A DNA stretch of 7,866 nucleotides, taken from NCBI GenBank assembly GCA_018715105.1, contig DVMG01000247.1, positions 1 to 7,866 on the forward strand, read 5' to 3'. The notes beneath the pieces were generated by a model that worked only from the letters and a program-made list of their open reading frames with translations, did not search any database and was not told where the DNA came from. The DNA is from Candidatus Ventricola intestinavium. Lineage in GTDB: Bacteria; Bacillota; Clostridia; Christensenellales; Aristaeellaceae. Of this stretch, positions 1 to 6,767 are shown one piece after another (the first letter of the stretch is position 1; every line of letters begins with the position of its first letter). Position numbers and translations under genes: made by a program.

Positions 1-49
1 AAATCCTTTTGCGCAGCTTCGGCCTCGGGCGCAGAGCTGCAGGATTTAC
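1..49 (+). repeat. Copy 1 of a dispersed palindromic repeat
   Basis: The unit opens with AAATCCT (1-7) and closes with AGGATTT (41-47), which are exact reverse complements. Inside them GCAGCT (13-18) pairs with AGCTGC (35-40), so the unit can fold as an imperfect hairpin. Its core TCGGCCTCGGGC (19-30) recurs exactly at 7322-7333 and, with one mismatch, in reverse orientation at 7402-7413. The first 11 bases AAATCCTTTTG recur as the reverse complement at 7421-7431. Weaker similarity to the reversed right-hand copy continues to about position 75. A second small perfect hairpin, GCATTTC-GTCG-GAAATGC, follows at 51-68. The unit lies about 130 nt downstream of the histidine kinase stop codon; it may extend past the left edge. 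It carries no open frame of its own that looks real. Confidence 0.7.
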
Positions 50-178
50 AGCATTTCGTCGGAAATGCAGCCGGCATCATGCTGGTTTGGTTATAGTATA
101 CCGTCCCACCGTTTCCAAATTGATGTCGAAATGTTGCAAAAATGTGAATGACCGGCGTTTCTTTTTCCTTTTTCTTCG

Positions 179-1348
179 CTATCTGCGCGCTTTTCCGGGA
201 AGGGTCTGACTTGGGCTGCGTTCATTCTGCGCCCCGTCCTTTTCTTCCTCCTGGATCCGCTTGAGCCTTACGGTAAACACCGATCCCTCTCCCGGCGTGC
301 TGCTCACGTGAATGCTGCCTCCTGTGATCTCCAGCACACGGTGTGCGAGCGCCAGCCCCAATCCGTTTCCCTCCCCGGAATGAGACGTATCCCCCTGATA
401 AAACTTATCAAATATATGCGCCATCGTCGCCTCATCCATGCCGCAGCCCGTGTCTGCGATGCTGACCACCACAAACGCTCCCTCCTTTTCCTGCCGCAGG
501 ATGACTTTGCCGCCGGGCTCTGTGAATTTAATGGCATTGGCGATCAGGTTGTTGAAGACAATCTCCAGCATGCTCTCATCGGCCGTCACCATGATGCATT
601 CTTCCAGCTGCGCATCAAACTCGATGTGCTTTTCCTCCCACTGCGCCTCGTGCGAAAGCGCGCAGTCACACAGCTGGCGGGTAAGGTTATACGTCTGCGC
701 TCTTGGCACAATTTCCTGATTTTCAAGCTTGTTGAGCCGGAGAATGTTGCTCACCAGCGTGCTCAGGTTTCCACTGGCCGCGGCGATGATGCGTGCATAT
801 TCACGCCTTTCTTTTTCGCCAAGTTCCTCTCTGGCCAGCGCACAGGCATAGCTGCTGATGACGGTCAGCGGTGTTTTGATTTCATGAGAGACATTGGCAA
901 TAAAGTCATTTTTCATCGTTTCAATGCTGCCCAGTTCCTGCACCATGCGGTTGAAATCCTCATACATGATGTCCATATAATCAAACTTGCTGCTTGAATG
1001 AATGGGCTTTACGCGCACGGTGAAATCCCCCTCGGCCACGCTGCGCATTGCCTGGCTGAGCGTGCGCATGGGCCTGTCAAACTTGATGCAGCTGAACAGA
1101 TGAATCGCCGCAGCGGCCAAAAACGCCATGATCACCCACGAGGATCCCACGCCCATGCTGGCCACGACGCTGAAAACTTCCATGTTGAGCAAATGCTCCA
1201 GCATCAGCACATTGCCTGCGCTGAGCACGCAGATCATCGCCAGAATCAGCGCAAACATCCGCCAGGAAAAGAGCCGCCTGCGTACGCGCGGATCTTCCCT
1301 GTACCGAGGACGGCCAAGCGCCGCCCGCACATGCTTCATCCCGTTCAT
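179..1348 (-). CDS. HAMP-domain sensor histidine kinase
   Basis: This 389-residue membrane kinase should autophosphorylate and pass phosphate to the response regulator encoded just upstream. Two hydrophobic segments, at about residues 31-53 and 60-88, are separated by only some ten residues, so there is almost no extracytoplasmic sensor domain. A HAMP linker follows (about 88-140). The HisKA helix carries the phospho-acceptor H155 in SHEIKTP, and the HATPase domain shows the N box (N267 to N271, NLIANAIKF), the G1 box DTGCGM (299-304), the F box FDKF (313-316) and the G2 box GEGNGLGLAL. The last 25 or so residues are a polar tail outside the ATPase fold. The ATG overlaps the regulator's TGA by 4 bp (ATGA), so translation is probably coupled. 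The signal sensed cannot be read from the sequence. No clear terminator follows the stop. Confidence 0.95.
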   Translation of the reverse strand: MNGMKHVRAALGRPRYREDPRVRRRLFSWRMFALILAMICVLSAGNVLMLEHLLNMEVFSVVASMGVGSSWVIMAFLAAAAIHLFSCIKFDRPMRTLSQAMRSVAEGDFTVRVKPIHSSSKFDYMDIMYEDFNRMVQELGSIETMKNDFIANVSHEIKTPLTVISSYACALAREELGEKERREYARIIAAASGNLSTLVSNILRLNKLENQEIVPRAQTYNLTRQLCDCALSHEAQWEEKHIEFDAQLEECIMVTADESMLEIVFNNLIANAIKFTEPGGKVILRQEKEGAFVVVSIADTGCGMDEATMAHIFDKFYQGDTSHSGEGNGLGLALAHRVLEITGGSIHVSSTPGEGSVFTVRLKRIQEEEKDGAQNERSPSQTLPGKARR

Positions 1349-2019
1349 ACGCTGGGCACCGCCTTATATCCCAATCCATGCACGGTCACGATTCTGAAAT
1401 CCGTGCTCGATGAAAACTTATCCCGGATTCTTGTGATATACACATCCACCGCGCGCAGGCTGGCGTTCGTATCCCCTCCCCAGAATTCATCCATCAGCTG
1501 CGCGCGGGAAAACGTGCGCCTTGGGAACGCAAGCATTTTATAGAGAATATTGAATTCCCGCACCGTCAGCGCCACTTCCCGGCCGTCAATATAGGCGCTC
1601 ATCTCCTGAGCATCCAGCACGGTTGCGCCGATCACCAGCCGTTTTTCCTCCTCAATGCGCGCACGCCTGAGCAGCGCCTCCACGCGCAGGAGCAGTTCAT
1701 CCACGTCAATGGGCTTGACCATGTAATCGTCAATGCCCGCGCGGAAGCCGCGCCGCTTGGCATCCAGATCATCCCGCGCCGTCATCAGCAGAATCGGGAT
1801 GCGCTTATCCAGGCAGCGCACATCTTCCACAAATTCAAATCCATCCATGCCGGGCATCATGATGTCCGAAATGATCAGCCCGATGCCCCCTCCTTCCATC
1901 ACCTCAAAAGCCTGCCGGGCATGAGGGCATCCGTGCGCCTCATAGCCAGCCGCGCGCAATCCGGTGCAGACAATCTGATTCAGTCTTTCGTCATCTTCTA
2001 CAACGAGCACGTGCACCAT
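1345..2019 (-). CDS. OmpR/PhoB-family response regulator
   Basis: The 224-residue product has a receiver domain (about 3-115) followed by a winged-helix DNA-binding domain (about 127-222), the usual length and order for the OmpR/PhoB family. The receiver keeps the acidic pair D9/D10, the phospho-acceptor D52 in SDIMMPGMDG, T80 and K102 with its following proline. The output domain shows the family pattern LTVREFNILYKML, followed by VDVYITRIRDKF and the C-terminal GLGYKA hairpin. The start is ATG at 2019, with AAGGGGG 8 nt upstream. It is the first gene of a two-gene operon with the histidine kinase and is divergent from the TraX-family gene. It probably controls its own promoter and possibly the divergent one, but the target genes are not shown by sequence. 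Confidence 0.96.
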   Translation of the reverse strand: MVHVLVVEDDERLNQIVCTGLRAAGYEAHGCPHARQAFEVMEGGGIGLIISDIMMPGMDGFEFVEDVRCLDKRIPILLMTARDDLDAKRRGFRAGIDDYMVKPIDVDELLLRVEALLRRARIEEEKRLVIGATVLDAQEMSAYIDGREVALTVREFNILYKMLAFPRRTFSRAQLMDEFWGGDTNASLRAVDVYITRIRDKFSSSTDFRIVTVHGLGYKAVPSV

Positions 2020-2027
2020 GTTGACAT

Positions 2028-2058
2028 CCCCCTTGGCCAGGCCGCCGGGCGGCGGCCT
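2028..2058 (-). promoter_or_regulatory. Leader hairpin and ribosome binding site of the response regulator
   Basis: On the minus strand AGGCCGCC (2058-2051) and GGCGGCCT (2046-2039) form a perfect 8-bp, nearly all-GC stem with a 4-nt loop. The Shine-Dalgarno AAGGGGG (2034-2028) begins only 4 nt after the stem. There is no T-run after it on this strand, so it is not a normal terminator of the operon. It could stabilise the messenger or limit ribosome access. On the opposite strand the stem is followed by a loosely T-rich stretch. Confidence 0.6.
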
Positions 2059-2116
2059 CGGTTTGATTGGTTTTCTTAAATGTCTGAAGAAATCTGCTCA
2101 TCCAGTTTATCAGAGA

Positions 2117-2145
2117 ATTATTAAGAAACTGTTACTTTCTGACAG
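2117..2145 (-). promoter_or_regulatory. Candidate promoter of the two-component operon
   Basis: Read on the minus strand, CTGTCA (2145-2140, 4 of 6 consensus) and AATAAT (2122-2117, 5 of 6) are separated by exactly 17 nt, which would start transcription near 2110 and give a leader of about 90 nt. The inverted pair CAGTTT (2103-2108) and AAACTG (2126-2131) brackets the -10 box and could be a regulator site. The sequence here is much more AT-rich than the flanking genes. Confidence 0.45.
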
Positions 2146-2152
2146 CCTTCGC

Positions 2153-2180
2153 CATTTTGCGCGCCTCTTGACATTTTGCG
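2153..2180. repeat. Perfect 9-bp direct repeat at the traX-like promoter
   Basis: CATTTTGCG occurs at 2153-2161 and again at 2172-2180, 19 bp start to start. The second copy overlaps the end of the candidate -35 box (2168-2173) and the spacer; the first lies just upstream. OmpR-type regulators commonly bind direct repeats, so the adjacent response regulator is a natural candidate ligand, but the spacing is not the usual 10-11 bp and the assignment is inference. Confidence 0.5.
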
Positions 2181-2196
2181 TCCCAGCGCTTAGGAT
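2168..2196 (+). promoter_or_regulatory. Candidate promoter of the TraX-family gene
   Basis: A perfect -35 box TTGACA (2168-2173), a 17-nt spacer and TAGGAT (2191-2196, with the key T, A, A and T positions kept) point rightward. Transcription would start near 2203, leaving a leader of about 150 nt before the GTG start. It is divergent from, and does not overlap, the candidate promoter of the two-component operon. Confidence 0.55.
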
Positions 2197-2202
2197 AAAG
2201 GC

Positions 2203-2354
2203 ATCGCATTTCCTGTAGTCAGCCGGTTTTCCTCTGCCGCACACGGGCTGGACGGCCGGCGAGTTTTAAGACGAAAGGACTGATCTTTACGGATACCGCT
2301 TCCTTCCCCGCCCGTGCACGACGCGCAGCGCTTGGCCTGATCCATCCCCAACAG
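2203..2354 (+). other. Long 5' leader of the TraX-family gene
   Basis: The reading frame is open from 2199 but contains no ATG, GTG or TTG before 2355. A good Shine-Dalgarno AAAGGA lies at 2274-2279, yet it is followed in frame only by CTG, ATC, TTT and ACG, and it is too far from the GTG. CCTGAT (2336-2341) and ATCAGG (2365-2370) could form a 6-bp stem enclosing the GTG, which itself sits in the 10-nt palindrome GGTGCGCACC (2354-2363). GCCGG (2222-2226) and CCGGC (2256-2260) are another inverted pair. No known riboswitch class was recognised. Confidence 0.35.
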
Positions 2355-3086
2355 GTGCGCACCAATCAGGATACCGGCCTCATTCGCCTGATTGCCTGCC
2401 TGTGCATGGTCATCGATCATGCCGGGAAGATGCTCTTTCCCCAATACCCTGTCATGCGTCTGATCGGCCGGCTGGCCTTCCCGCTTTTTGCCTATGGAAT
2501 CGCAGTGGGAATCGTGTATACGCATCATCCAATTCGCTATCTCACACGGGTCGTCCTGCTGGCGCTTGTCTCGCAGCCGCTGTATGCCCTGGGTCTTGCG
2601 CATGAAAACAGCGCCATGTATGCCGTCTCCTTTTGGGAGCATCCGCTTCGGGCCGCATATACGTTTTACATCAACAGCTGGCAGACGCCCAGCATTCTGC
2701 TCTCTCTTTCGTTGGGGCTTTGCATCCTGATCTGCCTGCGGCAAAAGCGCTTTGTGCTTGCCCTGGGCGTGTATGTGCTGTGCGAGCGGTTTTCCTCAAG
2801 CCTCGATTATGGAATCGGCGGCATCCGGCTGATGCTGCTTTTCTACTTCTTTCTGGAGCATCCTCTGCTCTGCCTGGGGGTAACGGCTGGATACATGATC
2901 GCCTGGGCCAGCGAAGGCGTGGGCTATGTGTTCTTCGGCATGAATTTCAGCATGCGCATTTTTGCGCTGCCCGCAGTCATCTTTGCCTGTATTCCCATGA
3001 AGCGCCATATCCGCCTGCCTCAATGGTTTACATATGGCTTTTATCCCGCCCATCTGGCCGTGCTGGCACTGCTGTGCAAGCTGTGA
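2355..3086 (+). CDS. TraX-family integral membrane protein (putative acyltransferase)
   Basis: The 243-residue product is hydrophobic nearly throughout, with about seven or eight membrane segments. It carries the TraX pattern: an N-terminal helix ending in MVIDHAG (D21, H22), then RLIGRLAFPLFAY (35-47), RYLTR (61-65), a Q-P pair (74-75), a central DYGIGG (151-156) and a C-terminal YPAHL (230-234). F-plasmid TraX N-acetylates the pilin subunit; chromosomal relatives in Bacillota are of unproven function and may acylate another envelope molecule. No pilin or other conjugation gene is in the window, so pilin modification is unlikely here. The GTG start gives an N-terminus of the usual family length, but it has no Shine-Dalgarno within reach, so start or expression control is uncertain. 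It converges with the ABC operon. Confidence 0.85.
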   Translation: MRTNQDTGLIRLIACLCMVIDHAGKMLFPQYPVMRLIGRLAFPLFAYGIAVGIVYTHHPIRYLTRVVLLALVSQPLYALGLAHENSAMYAVSFWEHPLRAAYTFYINSWQTPSILLSLSLGLCILICLRQKRFVLALGVYVLCERFSSSLDYGIGGIRLMLLFYFFLEHPLLCLGVTAGYMIAWASEGVGYVFFGMNFSMRIFALPAVIFACIPMKRHIRLPQWFTYGFYPAHLAVLALLCKL

Positions 3087-3102
3087 ATCGGAATTCCGGC
3101 CT

Positions 3103-3121
3103 GGGGGAAAACCTGTCCCCC
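3103..3121 (+). other. Small hairpin downstream of the TraX-family gene
   Basis: GGGGG (3103-3107) can pair with CCCCC (3117-3121) across a 9-nt loop, 16 nt after the stop codon. No T-run follows on either strand, so it is more likely a 3'-end stabilising hairpin than a terminator. Downstream, TTCGA-ATA-TCGAA (3156-3168) is another short palindrome. Confidence 0.3.
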
Positions 3122-3169
3122 TGGGCTGATGAAACCTCCTCCCCCGAAATCGCATTCGAATATCGAAAA

Positions 3170-3213
3170 CGGGCGCCCCGGCCGTTTGACCGGCTGTGTG
3201 GCCCCGCTTTTTT
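3170..3213 (+). terminator. Terminator between convergent genes
   Basis: CGGG (3170-3173) pairs with CCCG (3203-3206), enclosing an inner GCCG-TTTGAC-CGGC stem (3181-3194), and six T residues follow at 3208-3213. This fits an intrinsic terminator for the TraX-family gene. The T-run overlaps the TAA stop (3214-3212) of the opposing ABC gene. On the minus strand the same structure is followed by only TTTTC, so termination of the ABC operon here is possible but weaker. The stem is interrupted. Confidence 0.55.
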
Positions 3214-5032
3214 ATGCCCCGCTGTCTGCGTCGTCAAACTGCGCGCGATACAATTCGCTGTAATAGCCTCCTTTTGCAAGCAGCTGTTCATGGGTGCCAC
3301 ATTCAGCCACCCTGCCGTCACGCAGCACGGCAATGCAGTCCGCATGCCGGATGGTGGAAAGCCTGTGCGCGATCACAAAGCAGGTTCTCCCTTTCATCAG
3401 GCTGAGCATCGCTCCCTGGATGGCGCGCTCTGTCTGCGTGTCCACGTTGGATGTCGCCTCATCCAGAATCAGCATGGGGGCATCCAACAGCATGGCACGG
3501 GCAATCGTCAAAAGCTGCTTCTGCCCCTTGGAGATGCTTGCGCCGCCGTCGCGCAGCACCGTGTCATACCCCTGCGGCAGAGAACGGATGAATCCGTCAA
3601 TATGTGCGGCCCGCGCCGCCGCCTCCACCTGATCACGCGTAACATTCTCGCGCCCGTATGCAAGGTTTTCAAACACGGTTCCGGAAAAAAGCCACGTATC
3701 CTGGAGCACCATGGCATAAGCGCGCCGCAGGCTGGCACGCGTCAGCGTGCGGATCTCCCGGCCATCCACGAAGATCGCGCCCGCATCCGCGACATAAAAG
3801 CGCATCAAAAGGTTGATGATCGTCGTCTTGCCCGCGCCTGTCGGCCCCACGATGGCCACCACCTGACCGGGACGCGCGTGCAGGCTGAATCCATGGAGCA
3901 CGGATTCCCCGCCGCCGGGATAAGCAAAGCACACATCCCGCATCTCCACCTCCCCGCGCACGCCGGCCAGGCATGCGGCATGGGGCGCGTCGGGTTCTTC
4001 CCCGGGTTCATCCAGCAGCATGAATACGCGCTCGGCGGCGGCCAGGGCCGATTGCAGCTCGCTGATGATGTTGGCAAACTCGTTGATGGGACCGGAGAAT
4101 TTTCGCGAATACAACACAAAAGAAGACACGCTGCCCAATGTGATGCCGCCTGCCATATACATCATCGCCCCGAACATGCTGATCATCGCCAGAGACAGAT
4201 TGTTGACGAAGTTGACCATCGGGCCGGTCATGCAGGCAAAGCTGTCTGCACGGTAATTCGCCTCGCAAGCGGCTGTGTTTCGCTCGTCAAAACGCTGCTT
4301 AAAAACGCGCTCCCTCCCATAGGCCTTGATCGTCTGAAGCCCATCGGTCATCTCCTCCGCATAGCCGTTCAATTCACCCAGCTTTTCACTGCGCTGCCGG
4401 TACAGAGGACGGACACGCCGTGAGCGAAAGCGCGTAAACAGCACAGAGCACGGGATTGTGACCGCAAACACCAGCATCAGCCGGGGAGAAATGGAAAGCA
4501 TCATGATAAAGGAGCCCCCGACGGTGATCACACTGGCCAGCATCTGCACCAGATCATTGGAAAGGGAAGCGTTTACCGTGTCCACATCGTAGGAAAGCAC
4601 GCTGAGCACATCCCCAATGGCATGGGTGTCAAAAAAGGCCACCGGCAGTTTCATCAGCCTCTCGCAGATGTCCCTGCGCAGGCGGTATACCACGTTTCGG
4701 CTGAGCTGCACCATCAACACAGCCAGCGCATAACTCAGAGCGGCGGAGCAGGCATAGCAGATCATCATCAGCGCGGCATTGTGCAGCACAGCGCCAAAGT
4801 CCACATGCCCCGCTCCGCCCTTCATGGCGTCGATGGCATAGCCCGAAAGCTTCGGCCCCAGCAGCGCAAGCAGATTGCCGATGATGCTCAGAAACACGGC
4901 CAGGGCAAGCATCCACCGGGAACGTGCCAGATACTGCCACAGCCGCCGCAGGATGATGCCGGAGCGCACGCTCGGCCGCTCAAAGGCGCCTCCGGCCGGG
5001 CCGCGGCCTTCACCGGGTGTGCTTTGCTTCAT
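3212..5032 (-). CDS. ABC exporter half-transporter, catalytic-site subunit
   Basis: With the start chosen here, this is a 606-residue type IV exporter half-transporter: six membrane helices (about 38-310) then a nucleotide-binding domain. The latter has Walker A GPTGAGKTT (396-404), Q-loop Q444, Walker B LILDE with catalytic E525, and H-loop H556 in AHRLSTI, all intact. Its signature motif is ISKGQ (500-504) rather than LSGGQ. It should pair with the half-transporter encoded immediately upstream to export a drug, peptide or lipid; the substrate is unknown. ATG at 5032 is preferred because a run of GGAGG repeats lies at 5049-5040, about 8 nt upstream. The longer frame starting at 5071 has no such site, and its extra residues WEEEK are the ribosome binding site translated. 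The gene overlaps its upstream neighbour by 23 bp. Confidence 0.94.
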   Translation of the reverse strand: MKQSTPGEGRGPAGGAFERPSVRSGIILRRLWQYLARSRWMLALAVFLSIIGNLLALLGPKLSGYAIDAMKGGAGHVDFGAVLHNAALMMICYACSAALSYALAVLMVQLSRNVVYRLRRDICERLMKLPVAFFDTHAIGDVLSVLSYDVDTVNASLSNDLVQMLASVITVGGSFIMMLSISPRLMLVFAVTIPCSVLFTRFRSRRVRPLYRQRSEKLGELNGYAEEMTDGLQTIKAYGRERVFKQRFDERNTAACEANYRADSFACMTGPMVNFVNNLSLAMISMFGAMMYMAGGITLGSVSSFVLYSRKFSGPINEFANIISELQSALAAAERVFMLLDEPGEEPDAPHAACLAGVRGEVEMRDVCFAYPGGGESVLHGFSLHARPGQVVAIVGPTGAGKTTIINLLMRFYVADAGAIFVDGREIRTLTRASLRRAYAMVLQDTWLFSGTVFENLAYGRENVTRDQVEAAARAAHIDGFIRSLPQGYDTVLRDGGASISKGQKQLLTIARAMLLDAPMLILDEATSNVDTQTERAIQGAMLSLMKGRTCFVIAHRLSTIRHADCIAVLRDGRVAECGTHEQLLAKGGYYSELYRAQFDDADSGA

Positions 5033-6767
5033 CTGCTTCTCCTCCTCCCATCTGGGCATAAGCCGTTTCACGGTAACGGTCGCACGTGCGCATCAGCTCC
5101 TCGTGCGTGCCGTATCCGGCCATGCGCCCGTTTTCCAGCACCAGGATATGATTCGCATGACGGATGGAGCTGACGCGCTGCGCCACAATGATCTGGGTCG
5201 CCTGTGTAAATTCCCGGGCCAGTCCGCGCCGCACGGCCGCGTCGGTTTTGTAATCCAGCGCGCTGGAGCTGTCATCCAGAAGCAGAATATCCGGCCGCGC
5301 GGCCAGCGCTCTGGCCAGCAGCACGCGCTGCTTCTGACCGCCGCTGAGGTTTGTGCCCCTTGAGGTGAGCGCCGCATCCATTTTCCCGTCTTTCTCATCA
5401 ATGAAATCCGCCTGAGCCAGCCGAGCGGCATCCCGAACCGCGCCGGGCGGCAAATCCCTCCCAAACTCGATGTTCTCCGCGATGGTGCCCGCATACAGAA
5501 AATCGTTTTGAAACACGACGCCGAAAAGGCTGTGCAGCTCCTGCGGCGGAATCTGGCGCACATCCCGCCCGCCGATGCGCACCACTCCCTGATCCGGATC
5601 GTAAAACCGCAGCAGAAGGCGTAGCACGGTGCTCTTGCCGCTGCCCGTCGGGCCAAGGATGCCCAACGTTTCCCCGCGGCGCAGGGAAAAACAGAGATCC
5701 TCCACATCGTTTTCCCGCTTGCCGTAGGAAAAGGTCACGTGTTCAAACGTTATAGATCCCGGCTCCTCCTCTTCGGCGGCAAAGCCGCCGGCCTTTGGCG
5801 TTTGCGGATCTTCCGCCTCCATCTGAACCGGCGCGTCCAGCACCTGAGCAATTCTCCTGCCGCTGGCCGCTCCCTTGGAATACATCACAAACAGGCGGGA
5901 CACCATCATCAGCGCATTGAGAATGATGGTAAAGTAGCTCAGAAACGCAATGATGGTTCCCGGCTGTGTATCGCCCGCGTTCGTGCGGTAAGCCCCCACG
6001 ATCACAACCAGCGTAAGCCCCATGTTGAGCACCAGATTCATCGCCGGATTGGTGATGCTCATCAGCCTTCCGGCCGCGGCCTCCCGGCGCACAGCCTCCG
6101 TGTTGGCCTCGTCAAAGCGCCCTGTTTCATATTCTGTTTTGGACAGCGCCTGAATCACGCGGATCCCGGCCATGCTCTCCTGCGCGCGGCGCACGAGGCC
6201 ATCGAGCGCCTCCTGTGCTCGCGTATACAGGCGAATACCCCGGCTGGATACCCACCAGACCACCACCCCCAGCAGAGGCAAAGCAGCGATGAGCACCAGG
6301 GTGAGCACGGGCTCCAGGGACAGGGTCACGGCAACGCCCCCCAGCAGCAGGATGGGCGCACGCACCCCCAGGCGCTGCATGCGATCCACCATCTGATGAA
6401 CGTTGTATGTATCGCTTGTCAGGCGGGAAATCAGGGAAGGGGTGGTGAAGGCATCTTCCTGTGCGCAGGAAAGATGCATCACCTTCTCAAACAGATCACT
6501 GCGCAGACGGCATGTGATGTCCCTCGAAATGCGGGTGGCCATTCGGTTGGCAACCACGTTGCCCACCAGCGCTCCCGCCGCGCACAGCACCATGAGCCCG
6601 CCCCAGCGTCCGATCCTTGCCAGATCCCCCGTGGGAACACACTCATCCAGAATCACCGAGAGCATCCATGGAAGGAGCAACTCCACCACCGTGCCGGCGA
6701 ACTTGATGATCAGCTGCACGCTCATCACGCCCAGCTTGGGGCGGATATAGGCAAAAATGGTCTTCAT
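5010..6767 (-). CDS. ABC exporter half-transporter, degenerate-site subunit
   Basis: This 585-residue half-transporter has six membrane helices (about 15-292) and a C-terminal ATPase domain. Walker A GPTGSGKST (372-380), Q-loop Q420 and signature LSGGQ (474-478) are canonical. The Walker B is ILLLDD, so the catalytic Glu is replaced by D499, and the H-loop His is replaced by Q530 in VAQRVSSI. These two changes are typical of the non-catalytic member of heterodimeric exporters such as TM287/288, BmrCD, LmrCD and EfrAB. Its normal LSGGQ would complete the intact ATP site of the partner, while the partner's ISKGQ would face this degenerate site. The frame is open upstream to 7112 inside the marR gene, but ATG at 6767 overlaps the marR TGA as ATGA and has GGAGGAG 5 nt upstream, so it is the real start. 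Confidence 0.95.
   Translation of the reverse strand: MKTIFAYIRPKLGVMSVQLIIKFAGTVVELLLPWMLSVILDECVPTGDLARIGRWGGLMVLCAAGALVGNVVANRMATRISRDITCRLRSDLFEKVMHLSCAQEDAFTTPSLISRLTSDTYNVHQMVDRMQRLGVRAPILLLGGVAVTLSLEPVLTLVLIAALPLLGVVVWWVSSRGIRLYTRAQEALDGLVRRAQESMAGIRVIQALSKTEYETGRFDEANTEAVRREAAAGRLMSITNPAMNLVLNMGLTLVVIVGAYRTNAGDTQPGTIIAFLSYFTIILNALMMVSRLFVMYSKGAASGRRIAQVLDAPVQMEAEDPQTPKAGGFAAEEEEPGSITFEHVTFSYGKRENDVEDLCFSLRRGETLGILGPTGSGKSTVLRLLLRFYDPDQGVVRIGGRDVRQIPPQELHSLFGVVFQNDFLYAGTIAENIEFGRDLPPGAVRDAARLAQADFIDEKDGKMDAALTSRGTNLSGGQKQRVLLARALAARPDILLLDDSSSALDYKTDAAVRRGLAREFTQATQIIVAQRVSSIRHANHILVLENGRMAGYGTHEELMRTCDRYRETAYAQMGGGEADEAKHTR

Noticed and set aside
90..130. TATAGT/TATACT boxes as a promoter near the left edge
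   Set aside because: No acceptable -35 box at 16-18 nt was found on either strand.
308..997. 229-codon plus-strand open frame, with others at 998-1543
   Set aside because: Antisense to the histidine kinase and response regulator, whose family motifs are unambiguous.
2190..2744. 184-codon minus-strand open frame opposite the TraX gene
   Set aside because: Polar composition without motifs, opposite a frame with clear TraX family motifs and membrane helices.
2633..4423. 596-codon plus-strand open frame
   Set aside because: It lies mostly antisense to the well-supported ABC gene and out of frame with the TraX gene. It is rich in His, Arg and Pro with no domain pattern, as expected for an accidental frame in GC-rich DNA.
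5033..5071. Upstream ATG at 5071 for the second ABC gene
   Set aside because: No Shine-Dalgarno precedes it, and the extra residues translate the ribosome binding site of the ATG at 5032.
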